From SG8-4 sp964598225 (GTDB lineage: Bacteria; Planctomycetota; Phycisphaerae; Sedimentisphaerales; Anaerobacaceae), in assembly GCA_964598225.1 (NCBI GenBank), contig CAZRBG010000025.1, forward strand, positions 8,191 through 72,190: a stretch of 64,000 nt of DNA, in the 5' to 3' direction. Under the pieces are notes generated by a model. The model had not been told where the DNA came from and did not search any database. It saw only the letters and a list, made by a program, of their open reading frames with translations. Shown here piece after piece: positions 1 through 7,005 of this stretch; positions within the stretch are counted from its first letter, which is position 1, and each line of letters opens with the position of its first letter. The translations under genes and the position numbers were made by a program.

Positions 1-292
1 TAGCCAGCGGCCCACCTGCCATTCCCCAATGGCCTATATCGCCGTTTGTGGTGGAGACAAACTTGACGTGATGCCCCTGCGCCGCCCACATAGCCGCCAC
101 ACCGCCGGCCCGAAACTCATTGTCGTCCGGATGCGCACCGAAGCAGATGATCCGCAGCTTACCGTCGGGCGAATCCGGAGCCGGCTCCGGCTTCGGGATC
201 ACGGCTCTCGTAGTACCGGCTAGAATTAGCAGCAAGCTGCAAAGGAAGATTCCCATAATTAACCGTCTCTGTTTTGCAAATCTTTCGTTCAT
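1..292 (-). CDS. PIG-L (LmbE-like) deacetylase, 5' part only
   Basis: The frame runs from ATG at 292 to the window edge, giving the first 97 residues; the gene continues to the left. The start is supported by GGAG eight bases upstream. Residues about 10-30 form a hydrophobic export signal, followed by a Pro-rich linker and then the motif FGAHPDDNEFRAGG, the metal-binding AHPDD of the PIG-L/LmbE superfamily. These zinc enzymes remove acetyl groups from N-acetylglucosaminyl substrates. Exported PIG-L proteins are common in Planctomycetota. The second metal His and the substrate pocket lie beyond the edge, so the substrate cannot be judged. Confidence 0.85.
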   Translation of the reverse strand, partial: MNERFAKQRRLIMGIFLCSLLLILAGTTRAVIPKPEPAPDSPDGKLRIICFGAHPDDNEFRAGGVAAMWAAQGHHVKFVSTTNGDIGHWGMAGGPLA

Positions 293-544
293 GGCACAAT
301 TCTCCTTCAAAACGGGTCCTCGAAATACGGGACGGTCCTGGTTCACGCCGAACTTACCACACTGTGTCGGCACTCGGCATATCTGTGCATTTTCTATCAC
401 ATTCAATCCCTCAGACACTATGGGCAACATTATAGCCTTTCACCAGAATTTTGCAGCTTTTTTCTACTGGCCGTCAGAAAGCCTTTGAGCTCTCAGCCTT
501 CCAAATGGTGTGTGATACACCAGATAATGATCGACTGGATATCG

Positions 545-573
545 TTGCAATTGTTTGGAATATCGTGTAAGAT
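545..573 (+). promoter_or_regulatory. Sigma-70 type promoter of tRNA-Pro(UGG)
   Basis: TTGCAA (545-550), a 17-base spacer and TAAGAT (568-573) would start transcription near 580, about 14 bases before the tRNA. The rest of 293-593 shows no gene I can support. Confidence 0.55.
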
Positions 574-593
574 GCTTGGAAAGCAATTATTGT

Positions 594-668
594 CGGGGTG
601 TAGCTCAGCTTGGCTAGAGCGCCTGCTTTGGGAGCAGGAGGCCGTAGGTTCGAATCCTATCACCCCGA
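594..668 (+). tRNA. tRNA-Pro, anticodon UGG
   Basis: A 7-bp acceptor stem pairs CGGGGTG (594-600) with CACCCCG (661-667), followed by discriminator A (668). The anticodon stem CCTGC/GCAGG encloses the loop TTTGGGA, so the anticodon is UGG. The T arm contains GGTTCGAATCC. CCA is not encoded. The 3' half from 627 is the integration target of the adjacent element and is duplicated at 14561-14604. The left copy keeps the intact tRNA. Confidence 0.97.
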
Positions 669-670
669 TT
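627..670 (+). repeat. attL (left copy of the 44-bp att repeat)
   Basis: These bases cover the anticodon loop to just past the discriminator base of tRNA-Pro(UGG). They match 14561-14604 at 43 of 44 positions; the one difference is G652 versus A14586 in the T arm. Flanking bases differ at once on both sides, which defines the repeat edges. Confidence 0.92.
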
Positions 671-735
671 ACCCATAACCTGCTGCTTTCAAAGCACTTA
701 CCCTTCATTGCCATTGCTAAAGGCTCCATCAAATA

Positions 736-771
736 TACGTCATTTACGTCTCATACGTCAGTTGTACGTCA
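736..771 (+). repeat. TACGTC(A) array beside attL, likely integrase arm sites
   Basis: Four TACGTC motifs start near 736, 745, 754 and 765, three of them as TACGTCA. The last two, with their spacing, recur exactly at 14407-14426 beside attR. Repeated short sites close to both att sites are what arm-type binding sites of lambda-family integrases look like. The array overlaps the integrase stop codon. Confidence 0.6.
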
Positions 772-1960
772 CTTTTTTTGCTCAGAAGATCCTGAACGAC
801 TCTGGCCGCCTTGCGTTCGTGGTCTTCATCGACGGTGCTATAAAACTCCGCCGTGGTCTCAATGCTGCTGTGGCCCATAAGCTCCTTGACGACGTTCATC
901 GGCAGATAGTCGGCCCAGTTTTGGCCGGCACACTTACGCAAGGTGTGTATGCTGAATTTGCCTACCGGCTCAATGCCGGCCCTTTTGACGCGAGCCTTGA
1001 ACCGCTTCAACACATTGCAGATAACATACCTGCTTTTCCAGGGATCGCCAGTTGCCTTTAGCTTTTGCCATTTTGATCGAACCAAGTTAAACCGCTCGGC
1101 CGTCAATAGCACAAAGGGCACACCCTCGGGCGCTTCTGTCTGCCACTTGGTTAAAAGATCGAGCGTGTGCTCAGGCACAGGTATCCTCCTGGCCTCGTGA
1201 TCCTTGATATGAAACGGCGGAATATCTTTCGTGCCGTCCCTGTTGACGACCTTAATGATACCGTTCTCAAAGTCAATGCAATCCCAGGTGAGATTGTAAG
1301 CTTCGTGTAACCGAAGACCCGCTGTATAGAAAAGAGCATAGGCCACCCGGTCCCTGAGTCTCTGTGTTACATCGAGCAACCTGTGATATTCTCCTGGCTT
1401 CATGCGATACCAGGGACGTGTAGCCAATTTCTTCTTTCGCAGGATTTTGGTCTTGAAGGGGTTCTCTCGAATAAGATCATCTTCAAGTGCCAGATCAAAT
1501 ATCGTTTTGCTGTGCCGGACAATCTGTGCCCGTGTCCATTCAGATAGCTTTTCCCCCTCATGCCCGTGCTGCCTGCTGGTTTGTGTGACCGCAAACTGCC
1601 TGGCCTTTGATTTGGTAATCGCCTCCAAAGGACAATCCTTGCCGAAGAACTCAATCAGGCGCGTCACCGTGCCCTCGTAAAGCTCAAACGACGTCGGCTG
1701 GAGTGACGGCCTGCACATCCGAGATAGCTTTTGAGAAACGCGCGCAACTTCGGCTTTTTGGGGTTTGCTTCCGGACGGCCTTTGTATCCAAACTCGACTG
1801 CCTGTTGTGATGCGAATGCCTCCGCATCGCGCCTAAACTCGAAAGACTTCCTCCGCCGCTTCCGCTTGCCGGTCTCCGGATCGACGACGGTATACCATCG
1901 ACAGACCCAGGGCTTGCCCTTGTTCCGATTGTCTTTGTAGATTCCTATCTTGCTTGTCAT
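744..1960 (-). pseudogene. int: Tyrosine recombinase/integrase, frameshifted
   Basis: Site-specific recombinase expected to integrate the element into tRNA-Pro. The start at 1960 (MTSKIG...) has GGAGG eight bases upstream. The first frame encodes a basic arm-binding N-terminus to about residue 80 (LRAFLKSYL) and then runs into an unrelated tail ending at 1664. A -1 shift near 1720-1730 gives a second frame, open to 744, with the core-binding and catalytic domains. The catalytic residues are all present: Arg in GLRLHEA, HTLR, LMGHSS and Tyr in EFYSTV. The joined product would be about 400 residues, normal for the family. No canonical slippery heptamer is seen (the sequence is CTC AAA AGC), so mutation or assembly error is likelier than programmed frameshifting. 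Confidence 0.85.
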
Positions 1961-2110
1961 AAGATATGCCTCCAAAAAGATGGGCAGACCGACAATGACG
2001 CCTTTTGGAAAGCGCACCGGCCCTCACGGGTACGGATAGGTCTGCCCATTAGCCTCGATGATGATCCAAAAGTTTGCATACGATTAATTATAGGCATATC
2101 ACAGTTCATT

Positions 2111-2341
2111 TCAAGCCTTGTCTGTTACCGCTTCCAAAAAATCCTTGACCGCCGCTGGGGTATAACAGAGACGATGCCCGATCTTCGTGCCCTTGAGCAT
2201 GTGTTTCTCACGATAATATCGCAACGTGTTAGGCGGATTGCTTATGCCCAACTCATTCAGACGTAGCAGTTCCACGAGCTCGCTTTCGAGCATAACCGCC
2301 GGCACTGGCCGGCCATCGGGCATGTAGATCGGTTCGTTCAT
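2111..2341 (-). CDS. AlpA/MerR-type HTH protein, possible excisionase or activator
   Basis: 76 residues. After about 25 residues of leader, an HTH region (SELVELLRLNELGISNPPNTLRYYREKHMLKGTKIG) precedes RLCYTPAAVKDFLEAV, the usual end of AlpA/Xis-type winged-helix proteins. It lies directly upstream of the integrase in the same orientation, as AlpA regulators do in P4-like elements and phage satellites. Such proteins act in excision or in activating integrase transcription. The role is inferred from fold and position only. Confidence 0.65.
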   Translation of the reverse strand: MNEPIYMPDGRPVPAVMLESELVELLRLNELGISNPPNTLRYYREKHMLKGTKIGHRLCYTPAAVKDFLEAVTDKA

Positions 2342-2405
2342 TCTTTTAATCCGCCGCCGGCGGCCTCTGTCGCCGCCGGCGGTTCACAAGAAGAAAAGTT
2401 ATGTG

Positions 2406-2639
2406 CTATACTGTTTTGCCTTTGACACAATACCGCCAGCGGCAAATAGGCTGGCGGCAGACTCGATACTGTTTGTCAGCCGCAGTCCGGACGGCAACGG
2501 TGTCAAGGCCACCGCACCGCGGACAGCGACTCACGGTATCAAATGCGTATCGGCGCCGTGCCGGTTTGGACTTTCGTTCGGACACCGCTGGCGGCGGTTG
2601 TTTCTCAGGCGGTGACTTTCTGGCTTTTCGCTTCGGCAT
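2406..2639 (-). CDS. Small zinc-finger protein, Ogr/Delta-like spacing
   Basis: 77 residues. The N-terminal half is basic and Pro-rich. The C-terminal half has CPRCGG, about 15 residues, then YRVCRQPICRW: four or five Cys in a spacing that resembles Ogr/Delta late-gene activators of P2/P4. If so, it would bind DNA and turn on late phage promoters. A generic zinc ribbon is equally possible. It lies 6 bases past the stop of the coiled-coil gene upstream and is presumably co-transcribed with it. Confidence 0.5.
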   Translation of the reverse strand: MPKRKARKSPPEKQPPPAVSERKSKPARRRYAFDTVSRCPRCGGLDTVAVRTAADKQYRVCRQPICRWRYCVKGKTV

Positions 2640-2645
2640 TTTATG

Positions 2646-3248
2646 TCACTCCGAGAGAATTTCTCCGGCTTTCTTGGTTGCCTCTTCGAGGACCTGCTCG
2701 ATCCTAAATTCTTTTTCGTTGATGGCGGACAAAGAGACGCTAATCGCGCAAGCGGCGCGATGCAGTGCCTCGGCAAACTTCGCGAGGTCGCGCGTGACAC
2801 TGTCTATCCGAGAAAGTTCACCGGATAAAACTTCCCTCTGCTCGGTTAAATCAGAAACGTCCGATCCGCCGGACTCAATCTCTTTCGCGAGCCTGACCAA
2901 CTTGCGACGTTCTCTGGAGATACCGGAAAGAACGCCATCGGCTCCGGGAGCGTCGCCTTTGTCAATAAGGCCGCGATAAGTGTCACGCATAGCGTCAATT
3001 TCGCTTTCAATTGTTGCGATCCGACGAAGGTTCGCTTGAAAATTGCCAAGTCTCTGCTCAAAATCCTGCATGAGCCGGGCTGCTCGCCGTTTCGCCGCCG
3101 CGACACTTGACGCCACTTGCCTTATGTCACTTCGGCCGAGGACCGTAGAAACGGTCTCCTGTGTGACGCCGGCCAGCATCGGAGAGAGTTCAGCCGGATC
3201 GACCTCCACGGCGTTTGTCTTTTTTGCTTTTGCTGTTGTTGTTGCCAT
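2646..3248 (-). CDS. Coiled-coil phage protein of unknown function
   Basis: 200 residues, rich in Glu, Arg, Lys and Ala, with heptad-like stretches over most of residues 45-195 (for example RIATIESEIDAMRDTY and LTEQREVLSGELSRIDS). No catalytic motif, signal peptide or membrane segment is visible. It lies between the TerS-like/76-residue genes upstream and the zinc-finger gene downstream, all on the minus strand, so a late or packaging operon is plausible. I do not recognise the family. Start ATG at 3248 is preceded by GAAAGGA at good spacing. Confidence 0.6.
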   Translation of the reverse strand: MATTTAKAKKTNAVEVDPAELSPMLAGVTQETVSTVLGRSDIRQVASSVAAAKRRAARLMQDFEQRLGNFQANLRRIATIESEIDAMRDTYRGLIDKGDAPGADGVLSGISRERRKLVRLAKEIESGGSDVSDLTEQREVLSGELSRIDSVTRDLAKFAEALHRAACAISVSLSAINEKEFRIEQVLEEATKKAGEILSE

Positions 3249-3295
3249 AATCCTTGATTCCTTTCAATTCTGGATTGTGAATACGGTCGAGTCGT

Positions 3296-3526
3296 TTACG
3301 CGCCAAGCGAACGGGCTTCGGCTTGCTGATCCTCCCGAAGATGCTGTTTGATACGGGTGAGCAATGCCTGTGCCCGATTGCGCGTGCCTTCGGCTACGCT
3401 GCAATAGCCCGCCGCTTCCGCCCGATCTGCCTGCTCAATCGCCAGATTGAATCGGCGGCACAAATCAGCAAAGTGTTGCGTTCTGCGGTCTTTGAGATTG
3501 CCTTTAATTTGCGATTTGCTCAACAT
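3296..3526 (-). CDS. Small helical protein, function unknown
   Basis: 76 residues, predicted all-helical and basic (DRRTQHFADLCRRFNLAIEQADRAEAAGYCSVAEGTRNRAQALLTRIKQHL). The middle resembles short phage proteins that accompany terminase small subunits, but I cannot name a family. It lies 37 bases after the TerS-like stop and 47 bases before the coiled-coil gene. The start at 3526 has a GGGAAC-type ribosome site. Confidence 0.5.
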   Translation of the reverse strand: MLSKSQIKGNLKDRRTQHFADLCRRFNLAIEQADRAEAAGYCSVAEGTRNRAQALLTRIKQHLREDQQAEARSLGA

Positions 3527-3563
3527 TGTTTGTTCCCTTCAAAAAATAGAGTTTGTATATCCA

Positions 3564-4007
3564 TTATTCCATTTTGCCGCCTTCAACGAAGCGCGAGCAC
3601 TGTGCCAGATTCCGCTGAAGCTTTTTCTGAATGGCTCGGAGACGTTTCTTCAGCCGCTGCTCACTCTCTCGCTGGTAGTGACCCGGTAGCCAGGCAATGA
3701 CTTCATGCAAGTCATAGACGCCGTTCTCAGACGGCATTCCTGCAGAGGTCCAGAGGCAAACCGTTTGGCGCGATAGGCCGAGCAGCCTGCATAGTTGCTT
3801 CTGGGTGAGGCGGTGAATCTCAGGTCTCTTTTCCAACTGCTCGGTATGGTGACGACGAAGCCACCTGCACGCCGTGGTGATAAGTACGCGCCCATCGGCC
3901 GTCATCGGCAACCCGGCTTCGAGCCACTGATCGATAACGCTCGTGTCGGTTCCGAACAGGGTCGCAATATCAGATTTGGTCACACTGGCTTGTGTTACAG
4001 ACTGCAT
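3564..4007 (-). CDS. Nu1/TerS-like protein with two helix-turn-helix domains
   Basis: 147 residues. Residues 8-52 (TKSDIATLFGTDTSVIDQWLEAGLPMTADGRVLITTACRWL) and 66-108 (TQKQLCRLLGLSRQTVCLWTSAGMPSENGVYDLHEVIAWL) are two tandem Nu1-type winged helices, each ending in the G-[LM]-P turn typical of lambda Nu1 terminase small subunits. The C-terminal 35 residues are a basic helix. In cos phages this protein binds cosB and recruits the packaging motor. A cos-like site lies 113 bases upstream of its start (4101-4165), the same relative position as lambda cos to nu1. No large terminase gene follows, so packaging would depend on a helper's motor. AGGTGA six bases upstream supports the start. Confidence 0.65.
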   Translation of the reverse strand: MQSVTQASVTKSDIATLFGTDTSVIDQWLEAGLPMTADGRVLITTACRWLRRHHTEQLEKRPEIHRLTQKQLCRLLGLSRQTVCLWTSAGMPSENGVYDLHEVIAWLPGHYQRESEQRLKKRLRAIQKKLQRNLAQCSRFVEGGKME

Positions 4008-4100
4008 TTTATGTCACCTGGTCTTAGATCATGCTCATAAGTCTCTTAATGCCAGCAACTAACGAATCTAAAGCCGACGTAAAATTCAAAAAAAAAAGTC

Positions 4101-4165
4101 GCAGCCACATGTTTTTCGCAGTAGGTTGATCCGCGAAGCTGTAGGCGCCAGGAAGGACCCGCGAC
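4101..4165 (-). other. cos-like site, copy 1
   Basis: Read on the minus strand: GCGGGTCCTTCC (4162-4151), 21 variable bases, then TCAACCTACT (4129-4120). Both blocks recur with the same spacing at 10306-10264. GGGTCCTT-TCC resembles lambda cosQ, and the second block sits where cosN would be. It precedes the TerS-like gene by 113 bases. The remainder of 4166-4359 contains no gene I can support; it is AT-richer and may hold a promoter. Confidence 0.6.
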
Positions 4166-4359
4166 ATTGCGGTGTTGTAAGTCCTTGATGTACAATAACT
4201 TATCATCCCTTGCATGATTCGATAGTCCCGGTTGCCGCGTCGATTTCGTTTTGGTTTCAAAGCATCCACTTTTGCTAAGTTCTGGCTTTACGCCGCTTTA
4301 CGTTAATTGCCTTATTTTCTTGGCTACTTTGCCTAATCGTTACAATAGTCATATTCGAC

Positions 4360-5067
4360 TTAACCGGCCCCTGCTACTACCACCTTTACTTCCGACTTTC
4401 GTTTCGCTGCGATTTTCTTGAACACGTCGATCCAGACGGCGCCTTTGTTCTTCGCTCTTTTCCGCCTGGCAATCTTGCGGGCCTCATCAATACCCCGCAA
4501 CCCAAGCTCATCGACCATCGGTGGCGGAAGCCCGGAAAGCTGCTCGCACGTCCGATGCCAGACACTCGCAAAGGAGCAAATCTCGCGGCGTGCCTCGGCG
4601 CTTTCGGTATCCCAACTGTAACCCAGGGCAACGTAGACCCGTTGCCCGTATTGCTCATCGTGCCGGCCGCAGGTACGGACGGACATACCCGCACGGCTGC
4701 CCGCACGCGGCCCTGATTGTTTAACCGAGCCTGGGGGCGGTTGGGTGATAGGTATCACCTGCCCCGCCCCCAGAGCCTCGAACCCCTGCGATTCGTTCTG
4801 CCGAGCCAAAGCGTCGGACCCCTCCGGCTCCATCGGCATCGGCGGGGCGGCGGCCGGGGGAAGGCTGCGATTAGCAGCCTTCGGCGGGCTTTCGGCCCCT
4901 TCGTCTTGGCTTCCCCTTGAGCTTGCCTCAGTGTTCTCTTTCGCTTTTACTATGTCTTGGTGCTTACCGTTGCCGTTATTCTTTCTCTTGCAACCAGAGG
5001 CCGATAGGCCGACGGTTGCCTTTTCCTTTTTAGAGCCGTTAGGCTCTATTATCTTTGTTTTTCTTTT
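4360..5067 (-). pseudogene. Open frame continuing the 5039-5641 gene after a +1 shift
   Basis: This frame is open from 5067 to the stop at 4360 (about 235 codons). It has no ATG, GTG or TTG until ATG at 4839, which lacks a ribosome site. Its upper end overlaps the 3' end of the preceding gene at an A6 run (5069-5074), where a one-base slip would fuse both into one protein of about 425 residues. The first 75 codons are polar and low-complexity, like the tail of that gene. The lower part (GQRVYVALGYSWDTESAEARREICSFASVWHR..., RKIARRKRAKNKGAVWIDVFKKIAAKRKS) looks like real folded protein. I therefore read it as the displaced C-terminal half of one replication-type gene. A separate 159-residue gene starting at 4839 is the alternative. 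Confidence 0.5.
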
Positions 5068-5641
5068 TTAAAGAGCTGCGCGCTTTGGCGGAATTTTCCG
5101 ACCGTTTCCGGCGAGTTCCGCCCGATGAGCCTTTTTGCCCCCGTGAAGCCCGTTTTTTCGTGTCACTACCTGCGGACTGATTGTCTTTTTTGTCTGCGTT
5201 TGGTGGCTCATTTTGTTCATAATCGAGCTTGGGCATTTCGACGTGCTCGACCAAATCCACTGATTGAAATTGTTGTAGAAGCGACAACATCTTCCTGCCA
5301 GGCACATTCAAGAGTTTTCCGATCTGCCCGGCTGATAGCGGTTCGTCTCTCGCGTCGAGCAGCAGACCCCGCTTCGCTCTGGACTGGCATGCGCTCAAGC
5401 GGACCAATTGCCGGTAAAGGCCCTGCATCATCGCATTATGCAGACCATCCCCGTTGTTAAGAAGACCGAATTGATTAAAATATTTGGACGCTTCGTCACC
5501 GCTCGCGGGCGTCACATAGTCCTTTGTAAAAAGGAGTGCGGATTGTCTGCATTTTCGTTCGTCATCGCGAAGCTCACACCGCTCACGGAAGTTGAAAATG
5601 CGCCATACCTTTTTCTCTTTCTTAGCCGCGTTTTTTGCCAT
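5039..5641 (-). CDS. Phage replication-type protein (N-terminal part if frameshifted)
   Basis: 200 residues. Residues 10-135 are folded and mostly helical (WRIFNFRERCELRDDERKCRQSALLF... PLSAGQIGKLLNVPGRKMLSLLQQFQSVDLVE), the last part looking like a winged helix. Residues 140-200 are a Lys/Ser/Gly-rich tail ending at an A-rich stretch. The layout of an N-terminal winged-helix region and basic linker recalls phage replisome organisers, but this is a guess. The gene overlaps the 64-residue gene upstream by 20 bases. An A6 run near the 3' end could shift translation into the long open frame below. Confidence 0.5.
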   Translation of the reverse strand: MAKNAAKKEKKVWRIFNFRERCELRDDERKCRQSALLFTKDYVTPASGDEASKYFNQFGLLNNGDGLHNAMMQGLYRQLVRLSACQSRAKRGLLLDARDEPLSAGQIGKLLNVPGRKMLSLLQQFQSVDLVEHVEMPKLDYEQNEPPNADKKDNQSAGSDTKKRASRGQKGSSGGTRRKRSENSAKARSSLKKKNKDNRA

Positions 5642-5816
5642 TGTGATTCCTTAGACACTGGCGTCCGATTTCGGCTTGACGGCAGAGCAGGTCGATATCC
5701 GTCAAAGCATCCGGATGAGCACCTGCCCATTCAACTATGGTGCGAAGCTCCTTTTTCAGCCGGACTAACTTTTGCCGGCTCAAAACCTGCGGCTGTAATA
5801 AGAGGTTGTTGCTCAT
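5622..5816 (-). CDS. Small helical protein, function unknown
   Basis: 64 residues (SRQKLVRLKKELRTIVEWAGAHPDALTDIDLLCRQAEIGRQCLRNH). No known motif. Its ATG overlaps the stop of the upstream gene (ATGA at 5813-5816), and it overlaps the next gene by 20 bases; this translational coupling is the main evidence that it is real. Confidence 0.55.
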   Translation of the reverse strand: MSNNLLLQPQVLSRQKLVRLKKELRTIVEWAGAHPDALTDIDLLCRQAEIGRQCLRNHNGKKRG

Positions 5817-6010
5817 CGTTGTACGTCCTCAATTGTTGGGTTTAAGGAGTCGGCATCCCACCGGGCCTGCTCGATTACACCAGCGTCGCTGAGCTTTTGT
5901 GTGATCCGTGAGACCGACGCCGGCTCGGCCGCGGCCGGGGCTGTATCTCGCCGCGGCCTCTGCCGCTCAACTGCGGTACGGGCTTCAGGCTGTCGGTTGG
6001 TTTGCGTCAT
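5813..6010 (-). CDS. Small protein, function unknown
   Basis: 65 residues from MTQTNRQ. The first half is charged and Pro/Ala-rich; the second (SRITQKLSDAGVIEQARWDADSL) is probably helical. The start at 6010 is chosen because GAGCGG lies nine bases upstream; a longer form from 6031 or 6091 would overlap the upstream gene more. It is coupled to the next gene by ATGA. Confidence 0.5.
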   Translation of the reverse strand: MTQTNRQPEARTAVERQRPRRDTAPAAAEPASVSRITQKLSDAGVIEQARWDADSLNPTIEDVQR

Positions 6011-6146
6011 TGTTGTGCCGCTCGCTTTCATATGGGGCGTGGTCTCGCTGTTCGGGATCGGGCAATTGATCCGCCGGCACACCCCAAACATCCTCGAGGC
6101 TTATCGGCTGCAAAACGCCGTGATCGTTTCGCTCTGAATTCTCCAT
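5985..6146 (-). CDS. Very small acidic protein, function unknown
   Basis: About 53 residues from MENSERNDHG to the stop at 5985, acidic and Asn/His-rich, without recognised motif. Start 6146 has GGATGG eight bases upstream; ATG at 6158 is an alternative. It overlaps the following gene by 26 bases inside the tightly packed run 6535-5039. Confidence 0.4.
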   Translation of the reverse strand: MENSERNDHGVLQPISLEDVWGVPADQLPDPEQRDHAPYESERHNNDANQPTA

Positions 6147-6166
6147 AACTGATTCCATCCTCGATA

Positions 6167-6535
6167 TCATTCTACTGCCCACCACGTGATGCAGGGCACG
6201 TGACAAATCCCACAAGGTCTAAGCTGCCCACGCCTTACCAGGTTCCGCCGCTCCAGGTGTGCCAATCTCCGAGCCGGCGTGTGTCGGTCCATACCTGAGA
6301 AATGTGCGATCTCCGCTGAAGTTAGGCCCGGTGTCTCGCGCACCGCGCGAAGAACAGCCGCCATTTGTCCTCGGATTTTGCCGGTTTGCAAGGCTTTGTC
6401 TCCCGCCGCGTGGCTGCTCAGAGGATCATCGGTGTGGCTCAAAGGCTGATTGAAATGCTCCTCGAAACCAGGACCAAACATAGGTTTCGGCTTCGGTTGC
6501 CGTCGCTCAAACAAACTTAGCTGTTTCGCACTCAT
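6167..6535 (-). CDS. Winged-helix protein with N-terminal sliding-clamp motif
   Basis: 122 residues. MSAKQLSLFERRQ opens the protein: QLSLF matches the consensus by which proteins dock on the bacterial beta sliding clamp (DnaN). A flexible stretch follows to about residue 48. Then comes a winged helix (LTSAEIAHFSGMDRHTPARRLAHLERRNLVRRG) and a short Cys-containing tail (CGICHVPCITWW). The clamp motif plus DNA-binding domain suggests that it brings host DNA polymerase to the element's replication origin, or regulates replication. It leads a run of overlapping small genes down to 5039. Confidence 0.55.
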   Translation of the reverse strand: MSAKQLSLFERRQPKPKPMFGPGFEEHFNQPLSHTDDPLSSHAAGDKALQTGKIRGQMAAVLRAVRETPGLTSAEIAHFSGMDRHTPARRLAHLERRNLVRRGQLRPCGICHVPCITWWAVE

Positions 6536-6642
6536 CGTTAATATGGTCTTTCACCAAGTGGACAGCGACGGCGACACCTTGCCGCCGCCCAGTTTAATAA
6601 AGGAATGCCCGCACAAATCCGGGCTGGTGATAACACAAAGAT

Positions 6643-6675
6643 GGGGCGGTGACAGCAATAGGTCCCCACCGCCCC
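6643..6675. repeat. GC-rich hairpin
   Basis: GGGGCGGTG (6643-6651) and CACCGCCCC (6667-6675) form a perfect 9-bp stem with a 15-base loop. There is no T-tract directly after it on the minus strand, so a classical terminator is not established. It lies 108 bases upstream of the 122-residue gene. The surrounding 6536-6725 otherwise holds no gene I can support. Confidence 0.5.
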
Positions 6676-6725
6676 AGAAAAAGACCCGACCGCGCGCCGG
6701 CCAAAAATGGCATTGAAAACAAAAT

Positions 6726-6925
6726 TCACCATGCTACCCCCCGGCTCGGCGATTCGGCTGCGATTTTATCGAGAGCTTCTTGAACCTTCGAGAGCCTGCA
6801 CATTAAGCGCCGAGAAACCCTGATGCTGGTATTTTACCTTCAATCGCATACCGTTTGAGTGTAGCCCTCGGCAGTCCGGTTTTTTCAGCGGCTAAGTTGA
6901 TCGAAATATATGGTTCAACTGTCAT
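6726..6925 (-). pseudogene. Degraded HTH/excisionase-like gene
   Basis: From ATG at 6925 the frame reads MTVEPYISINLAAEKTGLPR and continues as an HTH-plus-wing (ATLKRYAIEGKIPASG) before stopping at 6803 after 40 codons. Plausible continuations follow in the other two frames: ALNVQALE, then KVQEALDKIAAESPSRGVAW ending at 6726. Two small shifts would restore a protein of about 62 residues, the normal length of excisionase/MerR-like HTH proteins. I infer a decayed regulator. Confidence 0.45.
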
Positions 6926-7005
6926 GCCGCCCATTAAGACACGATAAGAAATCGTGTCAAAGGGCGCGCTGCACTAATCCGGCACTGTCCTCACTAATCC
7001 GCTAC

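Noticed and set aside
1700..1740. Programmed -1 frameshift in the integrase
   Set aside because: The sequence at the shift (CTC AAA AGC) is not a standard slippery heptamer and no downstream stimulator is evident; mutation or error is likelier.
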